Below are positions 16,896 through 25,598 of a DNA stretch of 64,000 bases, one piece after another. How positions within the stretch are numbered: position 1 is the first letter of the stretch; the number at the start of each line of letters is the position of its first letter. The stretch comes from Paenibacillus_T sp033239625 (GTDB lineage: Bacteria > Bacillota > Bacilli > Paenibacillales > Paenibacillaceae): NCBI RefSeq assembly GCF_033239625.1, contig NZ_BTCK01000003.1, forward strand, positions 124,001 to 188,000, given 5' to 3'. The position numbers were made by a program, and so were the translations under genes. Under the pieces are notes generated by a model. The model was given only the letters and a program-made list of their open reading frames with translations, searched no databases and was not told the DNA's origin.

Positions 16896-17735
16896 TTGAT
16901 CTTGGACTCCAATCCCATCAATGAATTAGAGAAACTTGAGATTGAGCTTCTGCTAGAAGCGCTGTATCGCCATTATGGCGCCGATTTCCGCAACTATGCG
17001 TTCCCGGTCATTCGGCGCCGCATCTGGCATCGGCTGCGTTCTGAACGGCTGAATACGGTATCGGGGCTGCAGGATAGGGTGCTGCATGACCCTGCGGTGT
17101 TCAAGCGGCTATCGGACGATTTCTCGATCAACGTAACGGAGATGTTCCGCGATCCGAGCTTCTTCAAGACATTTCGCGACAAGGTCGTTCCGCAGCTTCA
17201 ATCGTACCCGAACATTCGAATCTGGCACGCAGGTTGTTCGACGGGAGAAGAAGTCTATTCCATGGCCATCGTGCTGCACGAGGAAGGTCTCTTGGAGCGA
17301 ACAAGAATTTACGCAACAGACATGAATGAGGACGTAATCGAGCACGCGAAGCTCGAATCATTTAATACCGAACATATGCAGCGATACGACACCAACTATA
17401 TGCTCGCAGGCGGCACGAAGTCGATGAGCGACTACCTTATGGTCAAGAACAATCAGGTCAAATTTCAGCCCTTCCTTGCCGCCCGAATAACGTTCGCCCA
17501 GCACAATCTAGCGCTTGATGAGTCGTTCAACGAGTTTCACGTCATTATTTGCCGCAACGTTCTGATTTACTTCAATACAGAGCTCCAGCATCGTGTTCAC
17601 ACCTTGTTCTATCAAAGCCTGTCTCCTTCAGGATTTCTCGGTCTAGGTCACAAAGAAAGCATTACCTTTACGAGGTTTACAGACTGTTATAAGGAGATTG
17701 AACATAATGAGAAGCTTTATCGAAAAATTAAGTAG
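16896..17735 (+). CDS. CheR-type protein-glutamate methyltransferase
   Basis: A 279-residue methyltransferase with an N-terminal helical CheR domain (about 10-70) and a SAM-binding C-terminal domain; the SAM motif is seen at IWHAGCSTGEEVYSMA and the ICRNVLIYF segment is typical. I choose the TTG at 16896 because AGGTAGG is seven bases before it; an upstream TTG at 16872 overlaps the kinase stop. CheR normally methylates chemoreceptors, but no receptor, CheB or CheW gene is in the window. Such stand-alone CheR genes occur beside hybrid kinases, where they may modify the kinase's own helical bundle. The 3' end overlaps the next gene by 29 bases, indicating translational coupling. Confidence 0.88.
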   Translation: MILDSNPINELEKLEIELLLEALYRHYGADFRNYAFPVIRRRIWHRLRSERLNTVSGLQDRVLHDPAVFKRLSDDFSINVTEMFRDPSFFKTFRDKVVPQLQSYPNIRIWHAGCSTGEEVYSMAIVLHEEGLLERTRIYATDMNEDVIEHAKLESFNTEHMQRYDTNYMLAGGTKSMSDYLMVKNNQVKFQPFLAARITFAQHNLALDESFNEFHVIICRNVLIYFNTELQHRVHTLFYQSLSPSGFLGLGHKESITFTRFTDCYKEIEHNEKLYRKIK

Positions 17736-19488
17736 CACGCTGTCGACGGTCAACATTCTCATCGTCGATGACCGACCCGAAAATCTCATTGCGTTGGAGG
17801 CGATTCTGGACTCCCCGAACTACCGGTTGTTTCGAGCCCATTCCGGAGAGGAGGCATTACGTTACGTATTAACGACTGATTTTGCCATCATTTTGCTGGA
17901 TGTACAGATGCCGGGCATGAACGGCTTCGAGACGGCACAGTTGATCAAGATGAGAGAGCGTTCGAAGTACGTTCCTATCATCTTCATTACCGCCATTAGT
18001 CAGGCTGCAGAGCATGTGAAATACGGCTATTCGGTTGGCGCCGTCGATTACATCTTCAAACCGTTCCACCCCGAGACCTTGAAGTTGAAGATCGAAGCGT
18101 TCGTTCAAATGTATTTATACCAGGAACAGATCAAGCTGCAACACGAAGTGATGCGTGTTATCGGGGAAGCATCTAATGATACAGTCGTCACGGTCAACGA
18201 TCAGGGGCTTATTCAGACGGTTACTTCTAATGCCGTTACCATGTTCGGCTTTCCGCAGGACAAGCTGATCGGCATGTCGGTTGATAAATTAGTGCCGATG
18301 CTGTCCACGAAGATGGAAGCAGCGGCGAATAGTAAAGCGAGTGTCATTGAAACCTCGGCGCTGCGCTATGGCTCCATTCCGTTCCCGGTCGATATTCAGA
18401 CAGGCAGGGCCATCATTATGGGGCAAACGATCTATGTCTGCTCCATACGGGACGTAACAGAGCGGGAGATTCAGCGGGACGAACGCTTCCGGCAAATGTT
18501 CGACGCCACCCCGAGTATTATGGCTCTTCGGTCCATGCACGACCATCGTTACGTTAACGTGAATGAGGGCTTCTTAACGGCGGTTGGACGGCCGCTGGAA
18601 GACGTTATTAACCAGACTGTCGATATTCTGCATTACATTATCGATTCGGATGACAGTGGGAAGCCGGCCTCGGATCTAGACCGCTGGAGCCCTGTTCGTA
18701 ATGTGCGTATTCGATATATGACCCATACTGGCGAATTGCGCGACGGCGTGATGTCCAGCGTAGTAACCCAGATTCAAGGGGAATCCTGTCTGCTGACGGT
18801 CGTGACCGATATTTCGGAGCGTATTCTGCTGGAGCGGGAGATGGTACGGCTGGATCGGCTCAATCTGACTGGCGAGATGGCGGCGGGCATCGTACATGAG
18901 CTTCGCAACCCGATGACGACGATTCGCGGCTTTCTGCAGCTGTCTAAGAATAAACCATCGAACGAATACAACGACATTATGATCGAGGAGCTCGATCGGG
19001 TGCACGACATTGTCACCGAGTTTCTAGCCGTTGGCGCCTCTGCTCCTGTAAGCCAACAGCATAAGCAGCTGAATACGGTTATCGAGACATTGTTTCCTCT
19101 GATCCAATCGAAGGCGATAACCGGCAATCATGAGCTTGTGCTTGAGCTTAGCGAGTGCCCGACGTTCGACATGAATGAGAAGGAGCTAAGGCAGCTGATT
19201 CTTAACCTTGTGTTGAATGGGCTTGATGCGATGCGAGGCGGCGGTACGCTTACAATACGGACGTATACCGAAGGTCAGCAGGTCGTGCTGGCTGTGAAAG
19301 ATCAAGGTACGGGCATTCCTGCGGAGTTTCTGGACAAAATAGGTACGCCGTTCTTCAGTACGAAGTCTAATGGGACGGGTCTTGGTCTGTCAGTATGCTA
19401 CGGCATTGCAGCCCGTCATAATGCAATCATTAAAGTACAGACCGGCGACCAAGGGACGACGTTCTTCGTGCTTTTCAATCTAGCTTGA
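17707..19488 (+). CDS. Response regulator-histidine kinase fusion (REC-PAS-PAS-HisKA-HATPase)
   Basis: A 593-residue soluble protein. An N-terminal receiver domain (phospho-acceptor D65 in LLDVQMPGMNG; switch Lys in IFKPF) is followed by two PAS domains (about 150-260 and 270-385), HisKA with H397 (in GIVHELRNPMTTIRGFLQL) and an HATPase domain ending the protein. The kinase core is of the sporulation-kinase branch, like that of the 7TM kinase at 12004. The start at 17707 lies ten bases after AAGGAG, inside the end of the CheR gene. The receiver suggests that the hybrid kinase of the same operon drives this kinase, whose output would then go to a regulator elsewhere, perhaps Spo0F. Confidence 0.88.
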   Translation: MRSFIEKLSSTLSTVNILIVDDRPENLIALEAILDSPNYRLFRAHSGEEALRYVLTTDFAIILLDVQMPGMNGFETAQLIKMRERSKYVPIIFITAISQAAEHVKYGYSVGAVDYIFKPFHPETLKLKIEAFVQMYLYQEQIKLQHEVMRVIGEASNDTVVTVNDQGLIQTVTSNAVTMFGFPQDKLIGMSVDKLVPMLSTKMEAAANSKASVIETSALRYGSIPFPVDIQTGRAIIMGQTIYVCSIRDVTEREIQRDERFRQMFDATPSIMALRSMHDHRYVNVNEGFLTAVGRPLEDVINQTVDILHYIIDSDDSGKPASDLDRWSPVRNVRIRYMTHTGELRDGVMSSVVTQIQGESCLLTVVTDISERILLEREMVRLDRLNLTGEMAAGIVHELRNPMTTIRGFLQLSKNKPSNEYNDIMIEELDRVHDIVTEFLAVGASAPVSQQHKQLNTVIETLFPLIQSKAITGNHELVLELSECPTFDMNEKELRQLILNLVLNGLDAMRGGGTLTIRTYTEGQQVVLAVKDQGTGIPAEFLDKIGTPFFSTKSNGTGLGLSVCYGIAARHNAIIKVQTGDQGTTFFVLFNLA

Positions 19489-19507
19489 GCACCATCTTAC
19501 ATAGCGC

Positions 19508-19546
19508 AAAGCCAACGGTCGAAGAGGGCCGCTGGCTTTATTTGTT
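19508..19546 (+). terminator. Rho-independent terminator of the signalling operon
   Basis: AAAGCCAACGG pairs with CCGCTGGCTTT (one mismatch) across a ten-base loop, followed by ATTTGTTT. It lies 20 bases after the kinase stop. Confidence 0.75.
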
Positions 19547-19757
19547 TACTGCTCGAACTCGATACCACAGTGAGACATTTTTTAGTGCGGTGGTTTGTTA
19601 GGTTCCCTATATGGACTAGCAGTCTGTGGGTATAATTACAATGTAATTATTTGTATATTATTCTTGATTTTATTAGAAAACGCGTCTCGGCAGTATTGAA
19701 CATCCGCTATGATGCGAGTATCATGGTAGATAATCTGACATGTGGAGAGTGGCGAAA

Positions 19758-20213
19758 GTGGAAATTCGGGTTGACGATTTAACAGGGGAACAGGTTCAAG
19801 CATTAATAGCAGTGCATCTGCAAGGGATGTCGGCGGATTCCCCGCCTGAAAGCGTCCATGCGCTTAATCTTGATGGGCTAAGGAGACCGGACGTAACCTT
19901 CTGGAGCCTATGGGAAGACGGCGAGCTGCTCGGCATCGGAGCGTTGAAGGAGCTGAACGGCGAGCATGGCGAGATCAAGTCGATGCGTACTTCCGCTGCT
20001 CATCTGCGCAAGGGAGCTGCAAGACGTATTCTGGAGCACATCCTTGAAGTGGCGAAGGAACGGGGTTATCAGCGGCTAAGCCTGGAGACGGGAACGCCGG
20101 AGTCGTTCTGGCCGGCAAGGAAGCTTTATGAGAAACTTGGTTTCGAATATACAGGACCTTTCGCTGATTACGTCGAAGATCCATACAGCGTATTCATGAC
20201 GAAGGAACTGTAA
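19758..20213 (+). CDS. GNAT family N-acetyltransferase
   Basis: A 151-residue acetyltransferase. The beta-4 strand GEIKSMRTSAAHLRKGAARRIL carries the acetyl-CoA loop, and the LYEKLGFEYTGPFADYVEDPYS ending is typical of the YjhB/PhnO-like branch. The GTG at 19758 (GGAG ten bases before) gives a natural N-terminus; the ATG at 19740 would put the ribosome site inside the gene. It is monocistronic between two terminators. The acceptor is unknown. Confidence 0.88.
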   Translation: MEIRVDDLTGEQVQALIAVHLQGMSADSPPESVHALNLDGLRRPDVTFWSLWEDGELLGIGALKELNGEHGEIKSMRTSAAHLRKGAARRILEHILEVAKERGYQRLSLETGTPESFWPARKLYEKLGFEYTGPFADYVEDPYSVFMTKEL

Positions 20214-20260
20214 ATCACAGCTGATGTTCAGCAGCAATTACACACTAAGAGACTATAAAC

Positions 20261-20315
20261 AAGAAGGACCTGAATGCCGCCGTTAATCAGCGGTGCGCTC
20301 AGGTCCTTCTTTTTC
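20261..20315 (+). terminator. Rho-independent terminator after the GNAT gene
   Basis: AAGAAGGACCTGA pairs with TCAGGTCCTTCTT across a loop that itself holds a small GC hairpin (CCGCCG...CGGTG), followed by a T run. Confidence 0.9.
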
Positions 20316-20481
20316 GCGTAGAATCCACATCGTTAGGACAGCATCAGCAGAGCAGCGCTGGCAATCAAGTCGACCAACGTTTCGCAGGGTTATCGGCGGA
20401 TGACTATATTGGGTGCGGGTAAAAAGTGGGTTTATTCTCCATACTAACGCCAATGAAACATCTGAAGCGGGAGTGAAACTT

Positions 20482-21468
20482 ATGCTTATGTTGATAAGAG
20501 TGCTATTGCTAGTTGCTGCAATTGGATGTATAGCAGGCTGCAGCGAGCATACTCGTCACCTCGATACGCCGGAGCAAGTGCGTTCGATCGATATTTACCC
20601 GGATCCGAACCGGATTCAGAACCCGACGGATAGTCTTTCCTCAGGTGTGAAGCCGCTGGCCGCTTCGGTCAACTTGATTGTGAACGGCGTTCTGTCGGGA
20701 GCGGCGCCGCAAATAATAAACAGCTCAACCTACGTACCTGTTCGCGCGGCAGGCGAGATGCTGAACAAAATCGTACAGTGGGATGCGGCAACGAAGACGG
20801 TCTACATCAACGATCAACAGCAGCAGCTTGTGAAGCCGACAAGCACGAAGCTTAAGCTGATCGTGAACGGCAAGACTGCGAATGCGTCACCGATCATCGT
20901 CAGCGGTTCAACGTATGTCCCTATACGTGCCGCGGGCGAGATGCTCAGCAAATATGTGTCGTGGAATGGAACGACGAAGACGGTTTTCATTACGGACAAG
21001 CAGTACGACTATATCGTGGAGTTTCCGGCGGAGCGCTATCCGGAGACGGCTGCACATATCAAGACGGCGATCAAGCGGGGGAAGAGCGCGGTCTGCACGA
21101 TTGATAGAGCCGGAGCGGCTAATAATCGGGAGGCATCGCTGCAGGGCATTCCGACGAAGACAGGCTATGATCGGGACGAGTTTCCGATGGCGATGTGCGC
21201 AGAAGGCGGCGCTGGCGCCGATGTCGCCTACGTCATCTCCTCGGATAACCGCGGGGCAGGCTCATGGGTAGGCAATAAGCTCGATGCTTATCCGGATGGC
21301 AAGCGTGTTCTATTCGTTCTCGCTAGCACGTCAGGGGCTGTTAAGCAGGTTACGTACAAGAACTGCACGGAAGTAAGAGCAGCCGGCGCAGCGCCGCTGT
21401 ATCGCGGTGACCCTGGGTACAGCAGCGCGCTGGATCGGGATAACGATGGAGTAGCTTGCGAGAGTTAA
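20482..21468 (+). CDS. Secreted lipoprotein nuclease: two copper amine oxidase-N domains, NucA/NucB domain, Excalibur domain
   Basis: A 328-residue predicted lipoprotein. The signal peptide ends in a lipobox (CIAGC). Two copies of the Paenibacillus-type copper amine oxidase N-terminal repeat follow (STYVPVRAAGEMLNKIVQWD and STYVPIRAAGEMLSKYVSWN). Then comes a NucA/NucB non-specific DNase domain with the conserved run PTKTGYDRDEFPMAMCAEGG and SDNRGAGSWVGN, and a C-terminal Excalibur calcium-binding motif (DRDNDGVACES). It should therefore be a surface-held DNase. GGGAG lies eight bases before the ATG at 20482, which starts the signal peptide; longer upstream starts would bury it. The CuAO-N repeats may tether it to the wall. 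Domain calls firm; biological role (nutrient DNA, biofilm, mother-cell lysis) inferred. Confidence 0.88.
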   Translation: MLMLIRVLLLVAAIGCIAGCSEHTRHLDTPEQVRSIDIYPDPNRIQNPTDSLSSGVKPLAASVNLIVNGVLSGAAPQIINSSTYVPVRAAGEMLNKIVQWDAATKTVYINDQQQQLVKPTSTKLKLIVNGKTANASPIIVSGSTYVPIRAAGEMLSKYVSWNGTTKTVFITDKQYDYIVEFPAERYPETAAHIKTAIKRGKSAVCTIDRAGAANNREASLQGIPTKTGYDRDEFPMAMCAEGGAGADVAYVISSDNRGAGSWVGNKLDAYPDGKRVLFVLASTSGAVKQVTYKNCTEVRAAGAAPLYRGDPGYSSALDRDNDGVACES

Positions 21469-21671
21469 CGGAACTGAAACAGTCGGTAATAGTGACTGCG
21501 CGGATGGGATTCATGCCGTCGCCCCGGTCATTTTGACCAATAGAGAGGTACATCGGTATGATCTAATGGTCTTCCGCATATAGCTTGTACATGGAAAGTT
21601 AACGAATTGAAAACGAATCGCGGCATCGGCCTTTACAGTTCCGCATTATAATAGCTTCGAAAGGAGCGGCA

Positions 21672-22514
21672 ATGACGATGAAAGAGCTGACATTCAAAGC
21701 TTTTGCTATAGCAAATGAGATGGACCTGAACAAGATCGCAACACACTGCGGTATTCCGAAGAAATTCACTTGGGAGGAACCGCTCATTCTTAAGGGTGAC
21801 ACGCTCAAGTCGATTCTGCACAAAGACATGGATAAGTCGCAGCAGGTTCTCGTATTCTCGTTCGGCAGCGTCGTATTCATTAACCATGGCCATGCGGACG
21901 AGATTTCGGCATTTCTGCGCTTCCTTCACACCTTCGAGCCCGGCATTGATCTTATGAACGCCCATCAGTATACCGATGATTACAGTCTGCATACCGACAA
22001 GAAGGCAGAGTTCCAGCTAACCGATGAATACGTGGTCGTGTCGGAGTACGAATCGTTCTATCCGGAATTGATCTCGACTGTGTTGGCGAAGTCGGTGGCG
22101 CTTGAGAAGATTGAGGAGCAATCGGGCAAAATTCATGACAAGCTCGAGCTCATGATCGATCGGCTTGAATCGGGGCGGCTGAACATTGGCAACAAAGAGC
22201 TGGCACGGACGACGGCGAACATTATGCGTCACGAATACAATACGATTTCGTACGTGATGATACTGGATAAGCCCGACATCACGTGGACAAGCAGCAGCGC
22301 GGGGGAATTCTACGACCGAATGATGGAGTTCTTCGAGCTGAGCGATCGATTTACGATTCTGAAGAGCAAGTCGGAGGTGCTTTACCGCATCATGGAGGGC
22401 TTCTCGACGATCAGTCATTCGATCCGCGGTCTCTTCGTGGAATGGATCATCGTGATCCTTATCGTCATTGAGGTGCTGCTGGCGATTCTCCAAATCGCAG
22501 GGCTGCTGCCTTAG
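21672..22514 (+). CDS. RMD1/YagE family (DUF155) membrane-anchored protein
   Basis: A 280-residue protein with a soluble N-terminal domain containing QQVLVFSFGSVVFINH, the conserved feature of the RMD1/DUF155 family, a helical middle (around KLELMIDRLESGRLN) and one or two C-terminal membrane helices (VEWIIVILIVIEVLLAILQ). Yeast members (Rmd1, Rmd8) act in sporulation or mitochondrial membranes; bacterial function is unknown. GGAG lies five bases before the ATG at 21672, and a second ATG two codons on is equally usable. Nothing in the neighbourhood explains its role. Confidence 0.82.
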   Translation: MTMKELTFKAFAIANEMDLNKIATHCGIPKKFTWEEPLILKGDTLKSILHKDMDKSQQVLVFSFGSVVFINHGHADEISAFLRFLHTFEPGIDLMNAHQYTDDYSLHTDKKAEFQLTDEYVVVSEYESFYPELISTVLAKSVALEKIEEQSGKIHDKLELMIDRLESGRLNIGNKELARTTANIMRHEYNTISYVMILDKPDITWTSSSAGEFYDRMMEFFELSDRFTILKSKSEVLYRIMEGFSTISHSIRGLFVEWIIVILIVIEVLLAILQIAGLLP

Positions 22515-22590
22515 ATTTGAATAAGACGCTGCATATGTACTCATCGCCTCGACCGATGATGCAATTCGTATCATTGATGAAGGCGATGTC

Positions 22591-22737
22591 ATGTTCGTGC
22601 TGCTAAGGCGAATCGACAGCCGTTCGGTTGCGTATAAGCTGATCTTCGCCACGACGATTCTATATGGAGCTCTAGCTGTCTATCACCTCGTGTGGATCAT
22701 CATGAGTGCGTATGCTATAGTAACCATTATTGGATGA
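22591..22737 (+). CDS. Possible 48-residue membrane peptide
   Basis: An ATG at 22591, seven bases after GAAGG, opens a 48-codon frame ending in TGA. It encodes a short Arg-rich head (MFVLLRRIDSRS) followed by one or two hydrophobic stretches (FATTILYGALAVYHLVW and YAIVTIIG). The frame stays open for about 60 bases upstream without a start. It lies between the RMD1-like and DUF2277 genes on the same strand. It could be a small membrane protein or a decayed remnant; I do not recognise it. Confidence 0.35.
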   Translation: MFVLLRRIDSRSVAYKLIFATTILYGALAVYHLVWIIMSAYAIVTIIG

Positions 22738-22767
22738 TAAAGTTGTGATGAGGAGAGGAAGCGCATC

Positions 22768-23073
22768 ATGTGCCGAAATATCCGAACGTTATTTAATTTT
22801 GAGCCTGCTGCTACGGAATACGAGGTGACTGCGGCGGCAGTGCAGTTCGTCCGCAAGCTCTCCGGCTTTAATACGCCGTCCAAGGCGAATGAATTGGCGT
22901 TTCAACAGGCCGTCGAGGAAGTTGCTGCAGCCGCGCAGAAGCTGCTCGATAACCTCGTGACGACTGCTCAGCCGCGTAACCGAGAGGTGGAGCAGGAGCG
23001 TGCACGCGCACGATCGCTCAAGCGGTTCGGAAGTCCGAACTCGCTGGCTCTTATAGATGAAGATGAGGAATAG
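22768..23073 (+). CDS. DUF2277 family protein
   Basis: A 101-residue protein starting MCRNIRTLFNFEPAATEYEV, the hallmark of DUF2277, with a helical middle and an acidic end. GAGAGGAAG precedes the ATG at 22768 closely. The family is widespread in bacteria and has no known function; the invariant N-terminal Cys-Arg-Asn-Ile-Arg-Thr-Leu motif suggests ligand or metal binding. It is followed at once by a strong terminator. Confidence 0.88.
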   Translation: MCRNIRTLFNFEPAATEYEVTAAAVQFVRKLSGFNTPSKANELAFQQAVEEVAAAAQKLLDNLVTTAQPRNREVEQERARARSLKRFGSPNSLALIDEDEE

Positions 23074-23093
23074 CCCTTGGCGGGCATATGAAT

Positions 23094-23136
23094 AAGCACC
23101 GTGCGACGCATAACGTCGTACGGTGCTTTCTGTTTG
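23094..23136. terminator. Terminator between DUF2277 and ktrB-type genes
   Basis: AAGCACCGTGCGACG pairs with CGTCGTACGGTGCTT across a five-base loop (one mismatch), then TTCTGTTT. The left side also offers a short A-rich flank, so it may serve the convergent potassium transporter gene too. Confidence 0.88.
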
Positions 23137-23157
23137 AGATGGACAATACACTTGACC

Positions 23158-24522
23158 CTACCCATTGATGACTCGCTCGACCGGATAACGAATCTTCGGT
23201 TCTCTCTTGTTGCCGCCCATAATAAGCAGGACCGAGGTTAATCCGATGCGGCCGACGAACATGAGCGCCATGAGGTCGCATTTGGCGAACGCATTCAGAT
23301 TGGGCGTAATGCCCGTTGACATGCCGACCGTACCGAAGGCCGAGCACACCTCGAATATAATCGACATAAGCGGGATCGACCGATCGGTCGCGCTGATCGC
23401 GATAACGGATGCGGAACACATCAGAATGGCGAACACCGTGATCGCAAGCGACTTCATGATGTCGTCCTGATGCAATTGGCGTCTGAACACCTTAATCTCC
23501 CGAATCCCTTTGGCAAAATTGAAAATGAACAGCATGTTGAGCGCAAAAGTCGTTGTCCGAATGCCCCCGCCCACTGAATTCGGCGAGCCGCCGATGAACA
23601 TATACACGCTCATCAGCAGCAGCGTCGGCAGCGTGAAATCGTTAATGTCCATCGTCGTCAGCCCTGCGCTTCTCGTCGTGGTTGATTGAAACAAGGCGTA
23701 GAAGAAGCTTTGGTGCCATGACATGCCTTTCATAAAATGATTTCTCTCCAGCAGCCAGATCAGAATCGTCCCGATGACCAGCAGGATGAAATAGGTTGCG
23801 GAGGTGATCTTCGCGAAGAGCGAGAAGCGGAATTCGCGCTCCAGCTTCAGCTGTTTCCTCGATAAGTAAGCTTTGACTTCGATCAGCACCGGAAATCCGA
23901 TCGCTCCGAAGATAATAAGGAGGACTGTAATGATCTGAACGAAATAGTCATCGGCATAAGGAGCCAATGAAGTGCCTGTAATGTCCATCCCGGCGTTGGT
24001 CGTTGCGCTGACCGATGCGAACAGTCCTTGGAGGAATGCCTCTTGCCACGTTGGATAATAGCGCAGGAAGCGGAAGCCGAAGATGACCGCCCCAATCAGT
24101 TCTGTCAGCAGCATGATCTGGAGCGTCTCTCTCATTAGCTTCACAATGCCGGATAGGGCCAATTGATTGTTATCCACCATAATGAGGCGGCGTTCGCGCA
24201 GTCCGATTCGCCGCTTGAACAGGATCCAGATGAAGGTGCTCATCGCCATAATGCCGATGCCTGCGAACTGCAGCATGAGCATGATCATGAAGTAGCCGAA
24301 TACGCTGTACGTTTCCGCCATATTGAATACGCCAAGGCCTGTGTCGCTGACGACACTGACGGACATGAAGACCGTATCGAAGAACGACACCTCGCGTCCA
24401 GGACGATGCACGGCTGGAATGCTGAATACAAGTATTCCAATCAATACAGCTAACAAGTAGTATCCGGCAATCACCTGAGCGGGCGACCGCTGCTCAATCC
24501 ATCCTTGAACGTTCCGCCACAT
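23158..24522 (-). CDS. ktrB: KtrB/TrkH family potassium uptake protein
   Basis: A 454-residue membrane protein with four M1-P-M2 units. The four selectivity-filter loops are visible, each with the central Gly: SVVSDTGLGVF, SATTNAGMDITG, STTTRSAGLTTMD and SAFGTVGMSTG. This is the Ktr/Trk potassium channel-like subunit, which normally needs the cytoplasmic NAD/ATP-binding KtrA; no ktrA is in the window, so its partner must be elsewhere, as for KtrD in Bacillus. I choose the ATG at 24522 (start MWRNVQGW); upstream starts add a charged stretch with Trp residues that is not part of the fold. Confidence 0.88.
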   Translation of the reverse strand: MWRNVQGWIEQRSPAQVIAGYYLLAVLIGILVFSIPAVHRPGREVSFFDTVFMSVSVVSDTGLGVFNMAETYSVFGYFMIMLMLQFAGIGIMAMSTFIWILFKRRIGLRERRLIMVDNNQLALSGIVKLMRETLQIMLLTELIGAVIFGFRFLRYYPTWQEAFLQGLFASVSATTNAGMDITGTSLAPYADDYFVQIITVLLIIFGAIGFPVLIEVKAYLSRKQLKLEREFRFSLFAKITSATYFILLVIGTILIWLLERNHFMKGMSWHQSFFYALFQSTTTRSAGLTTMDINDFTLPTLLLMSVYMFIGGSPNSVGGGIRTTTFALNMLFIFNFAKGIREIKVFRRQLHQDDIMKSLAITVFAILMCSASVIAISATDRSIPLMSIIFEVCSAFGTVGMSTGITPNLNAFAKCDLMALMFVGRIGLTSVLLIMGGNKREPKIRYPVERVING

Positions 24523-24704
24523 GGAGATCCCGCCCTTTCTTCGTTCCATCCGCCGCTGATTGGAATAAAGCCACCACCATTTTTTGCCCATTTCATGGCG
24601 GGAATATGCGCGTGCGGTTCATACGCTGCTTGTTCGGCATGATCGTTTCCCGAGCTCATAGACTAGGCATATAGACGAAGTCTGTGAGGAGAGGATCATG
24701 AGGA

Positions 24705-25517
24705 ATGTATACGATTTATAGTGGTCAGAATGCTGCTCATAAGCAGCAGTACTATAAGCAGAAGCAACAGCAGAATCCAATTCAGCCGTTGACGTTCGTG
24801 CTCGTTCACGGCTCTTGGGCGGATGCGAGCTTCTGGTATCCCGTCGCGGCGGAGCTTCGTGCGAAAGGGCATACCGTCTACATTCCTGAATATCCGGGGC
24901 ATGGCGACGATCCCAATACGAACGTAACGCACGGGATGATCTCGAAGGCGGTGGCCGATTACATTGCAGCGAACAATCTCCGCGACATCATTCTGGTCGG
25001 ACACAGCTTCGGCGGGTCCATCGTTCAGAAGGTGGCGGAGCAAGTGCCGGATCGTATCAAGCGGCTGGTGTTCATGAATGCGTTCGTGCTGGGCGACGGG
25101 CAATCGGTGGCGGACCAATTCCCGCCGCCGGCGCAGCAGGCGTTCGAGCAGCTAAGGAAGGCGTCGAGGGACGACACGATCATGCTGCCGTTCCCGTTGT
25201 TCCGCGATGCTTTCGTTAATGTGGCGGATCTGGCGCTGGCGCAGCAGCTGTATAGTGAGGCACGGCCTGAGCCGGCGAAGCCTGCCTTCGAGCGGCTGGA
25301 TCTGAAAGCCTTCTATCGGCTCCCGACGCCGCGAAGCTATTTGTATCTGACCGAGGATAATGTATTGCCTCAAGGCGAGGGCTATGGCTGGCATCCTCAT
25401 ATGTCTAGCCGGCTTGGCATGTTCCGATTGATTAAGTCTCCGGGCGATCATATGACCTATTTTCGAACGAAACCGGCGCTTCTCGCGCAGCGATTGTACG
25501 AAGCGTCCAGAGACTAG
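24705..25517 (+). CDS. Alpha/beta hydrolase
   Basis: A 270-residue alpha/beta-hydrolase-fold protein with the oxyanion strand FVLVHGSWADASFW, the nucleophile elbow GHSFGGS and the catalytic His in SPGDHM near residue 251; the acid is probably in the YLTEDN segment. The sequence resembles the esterase/acyl-hydrolase group related to plant methyl-salicylate esterases. The first 28 residues are Gln/Lys/Tyr-rich and not part of the fold, so translation could begin further in, but no better start is seen. It is divergent from ktrB. Substrate unknown. Confidence 0.85.
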   Translation: MYTIYSGQNAAHKQQYYKQKQQQNPIQPLTFVLVHGSWADASFWYPVAAELRAKGHTVYIPEYPGHGDDPNTNVTHGMISKAVADYIAANNLRDIILVGHSFGGSIVQKVAEQVPDRIKRLVFMNAFVLGDGQSVADQFPPPAQQAFEQLRKASRDDTIMLPFPLFRDAFVNVADLALAQQLYSEARPEPAKPAFERLDLKAFYRLPTPRSYLYLTEDNVLPQGEGYGWHPHMSSRLGMFRLIKSPGDHMTYFRTKPALLAQRLYEASRD

Positions 25518-25598
25518 AAAATGGACGGAAACGCTAGACAAGAGCACGACCGAGTATCTCCGGCCGCTCATACGATTAAGTGAAGGAGTGGAATCGTT

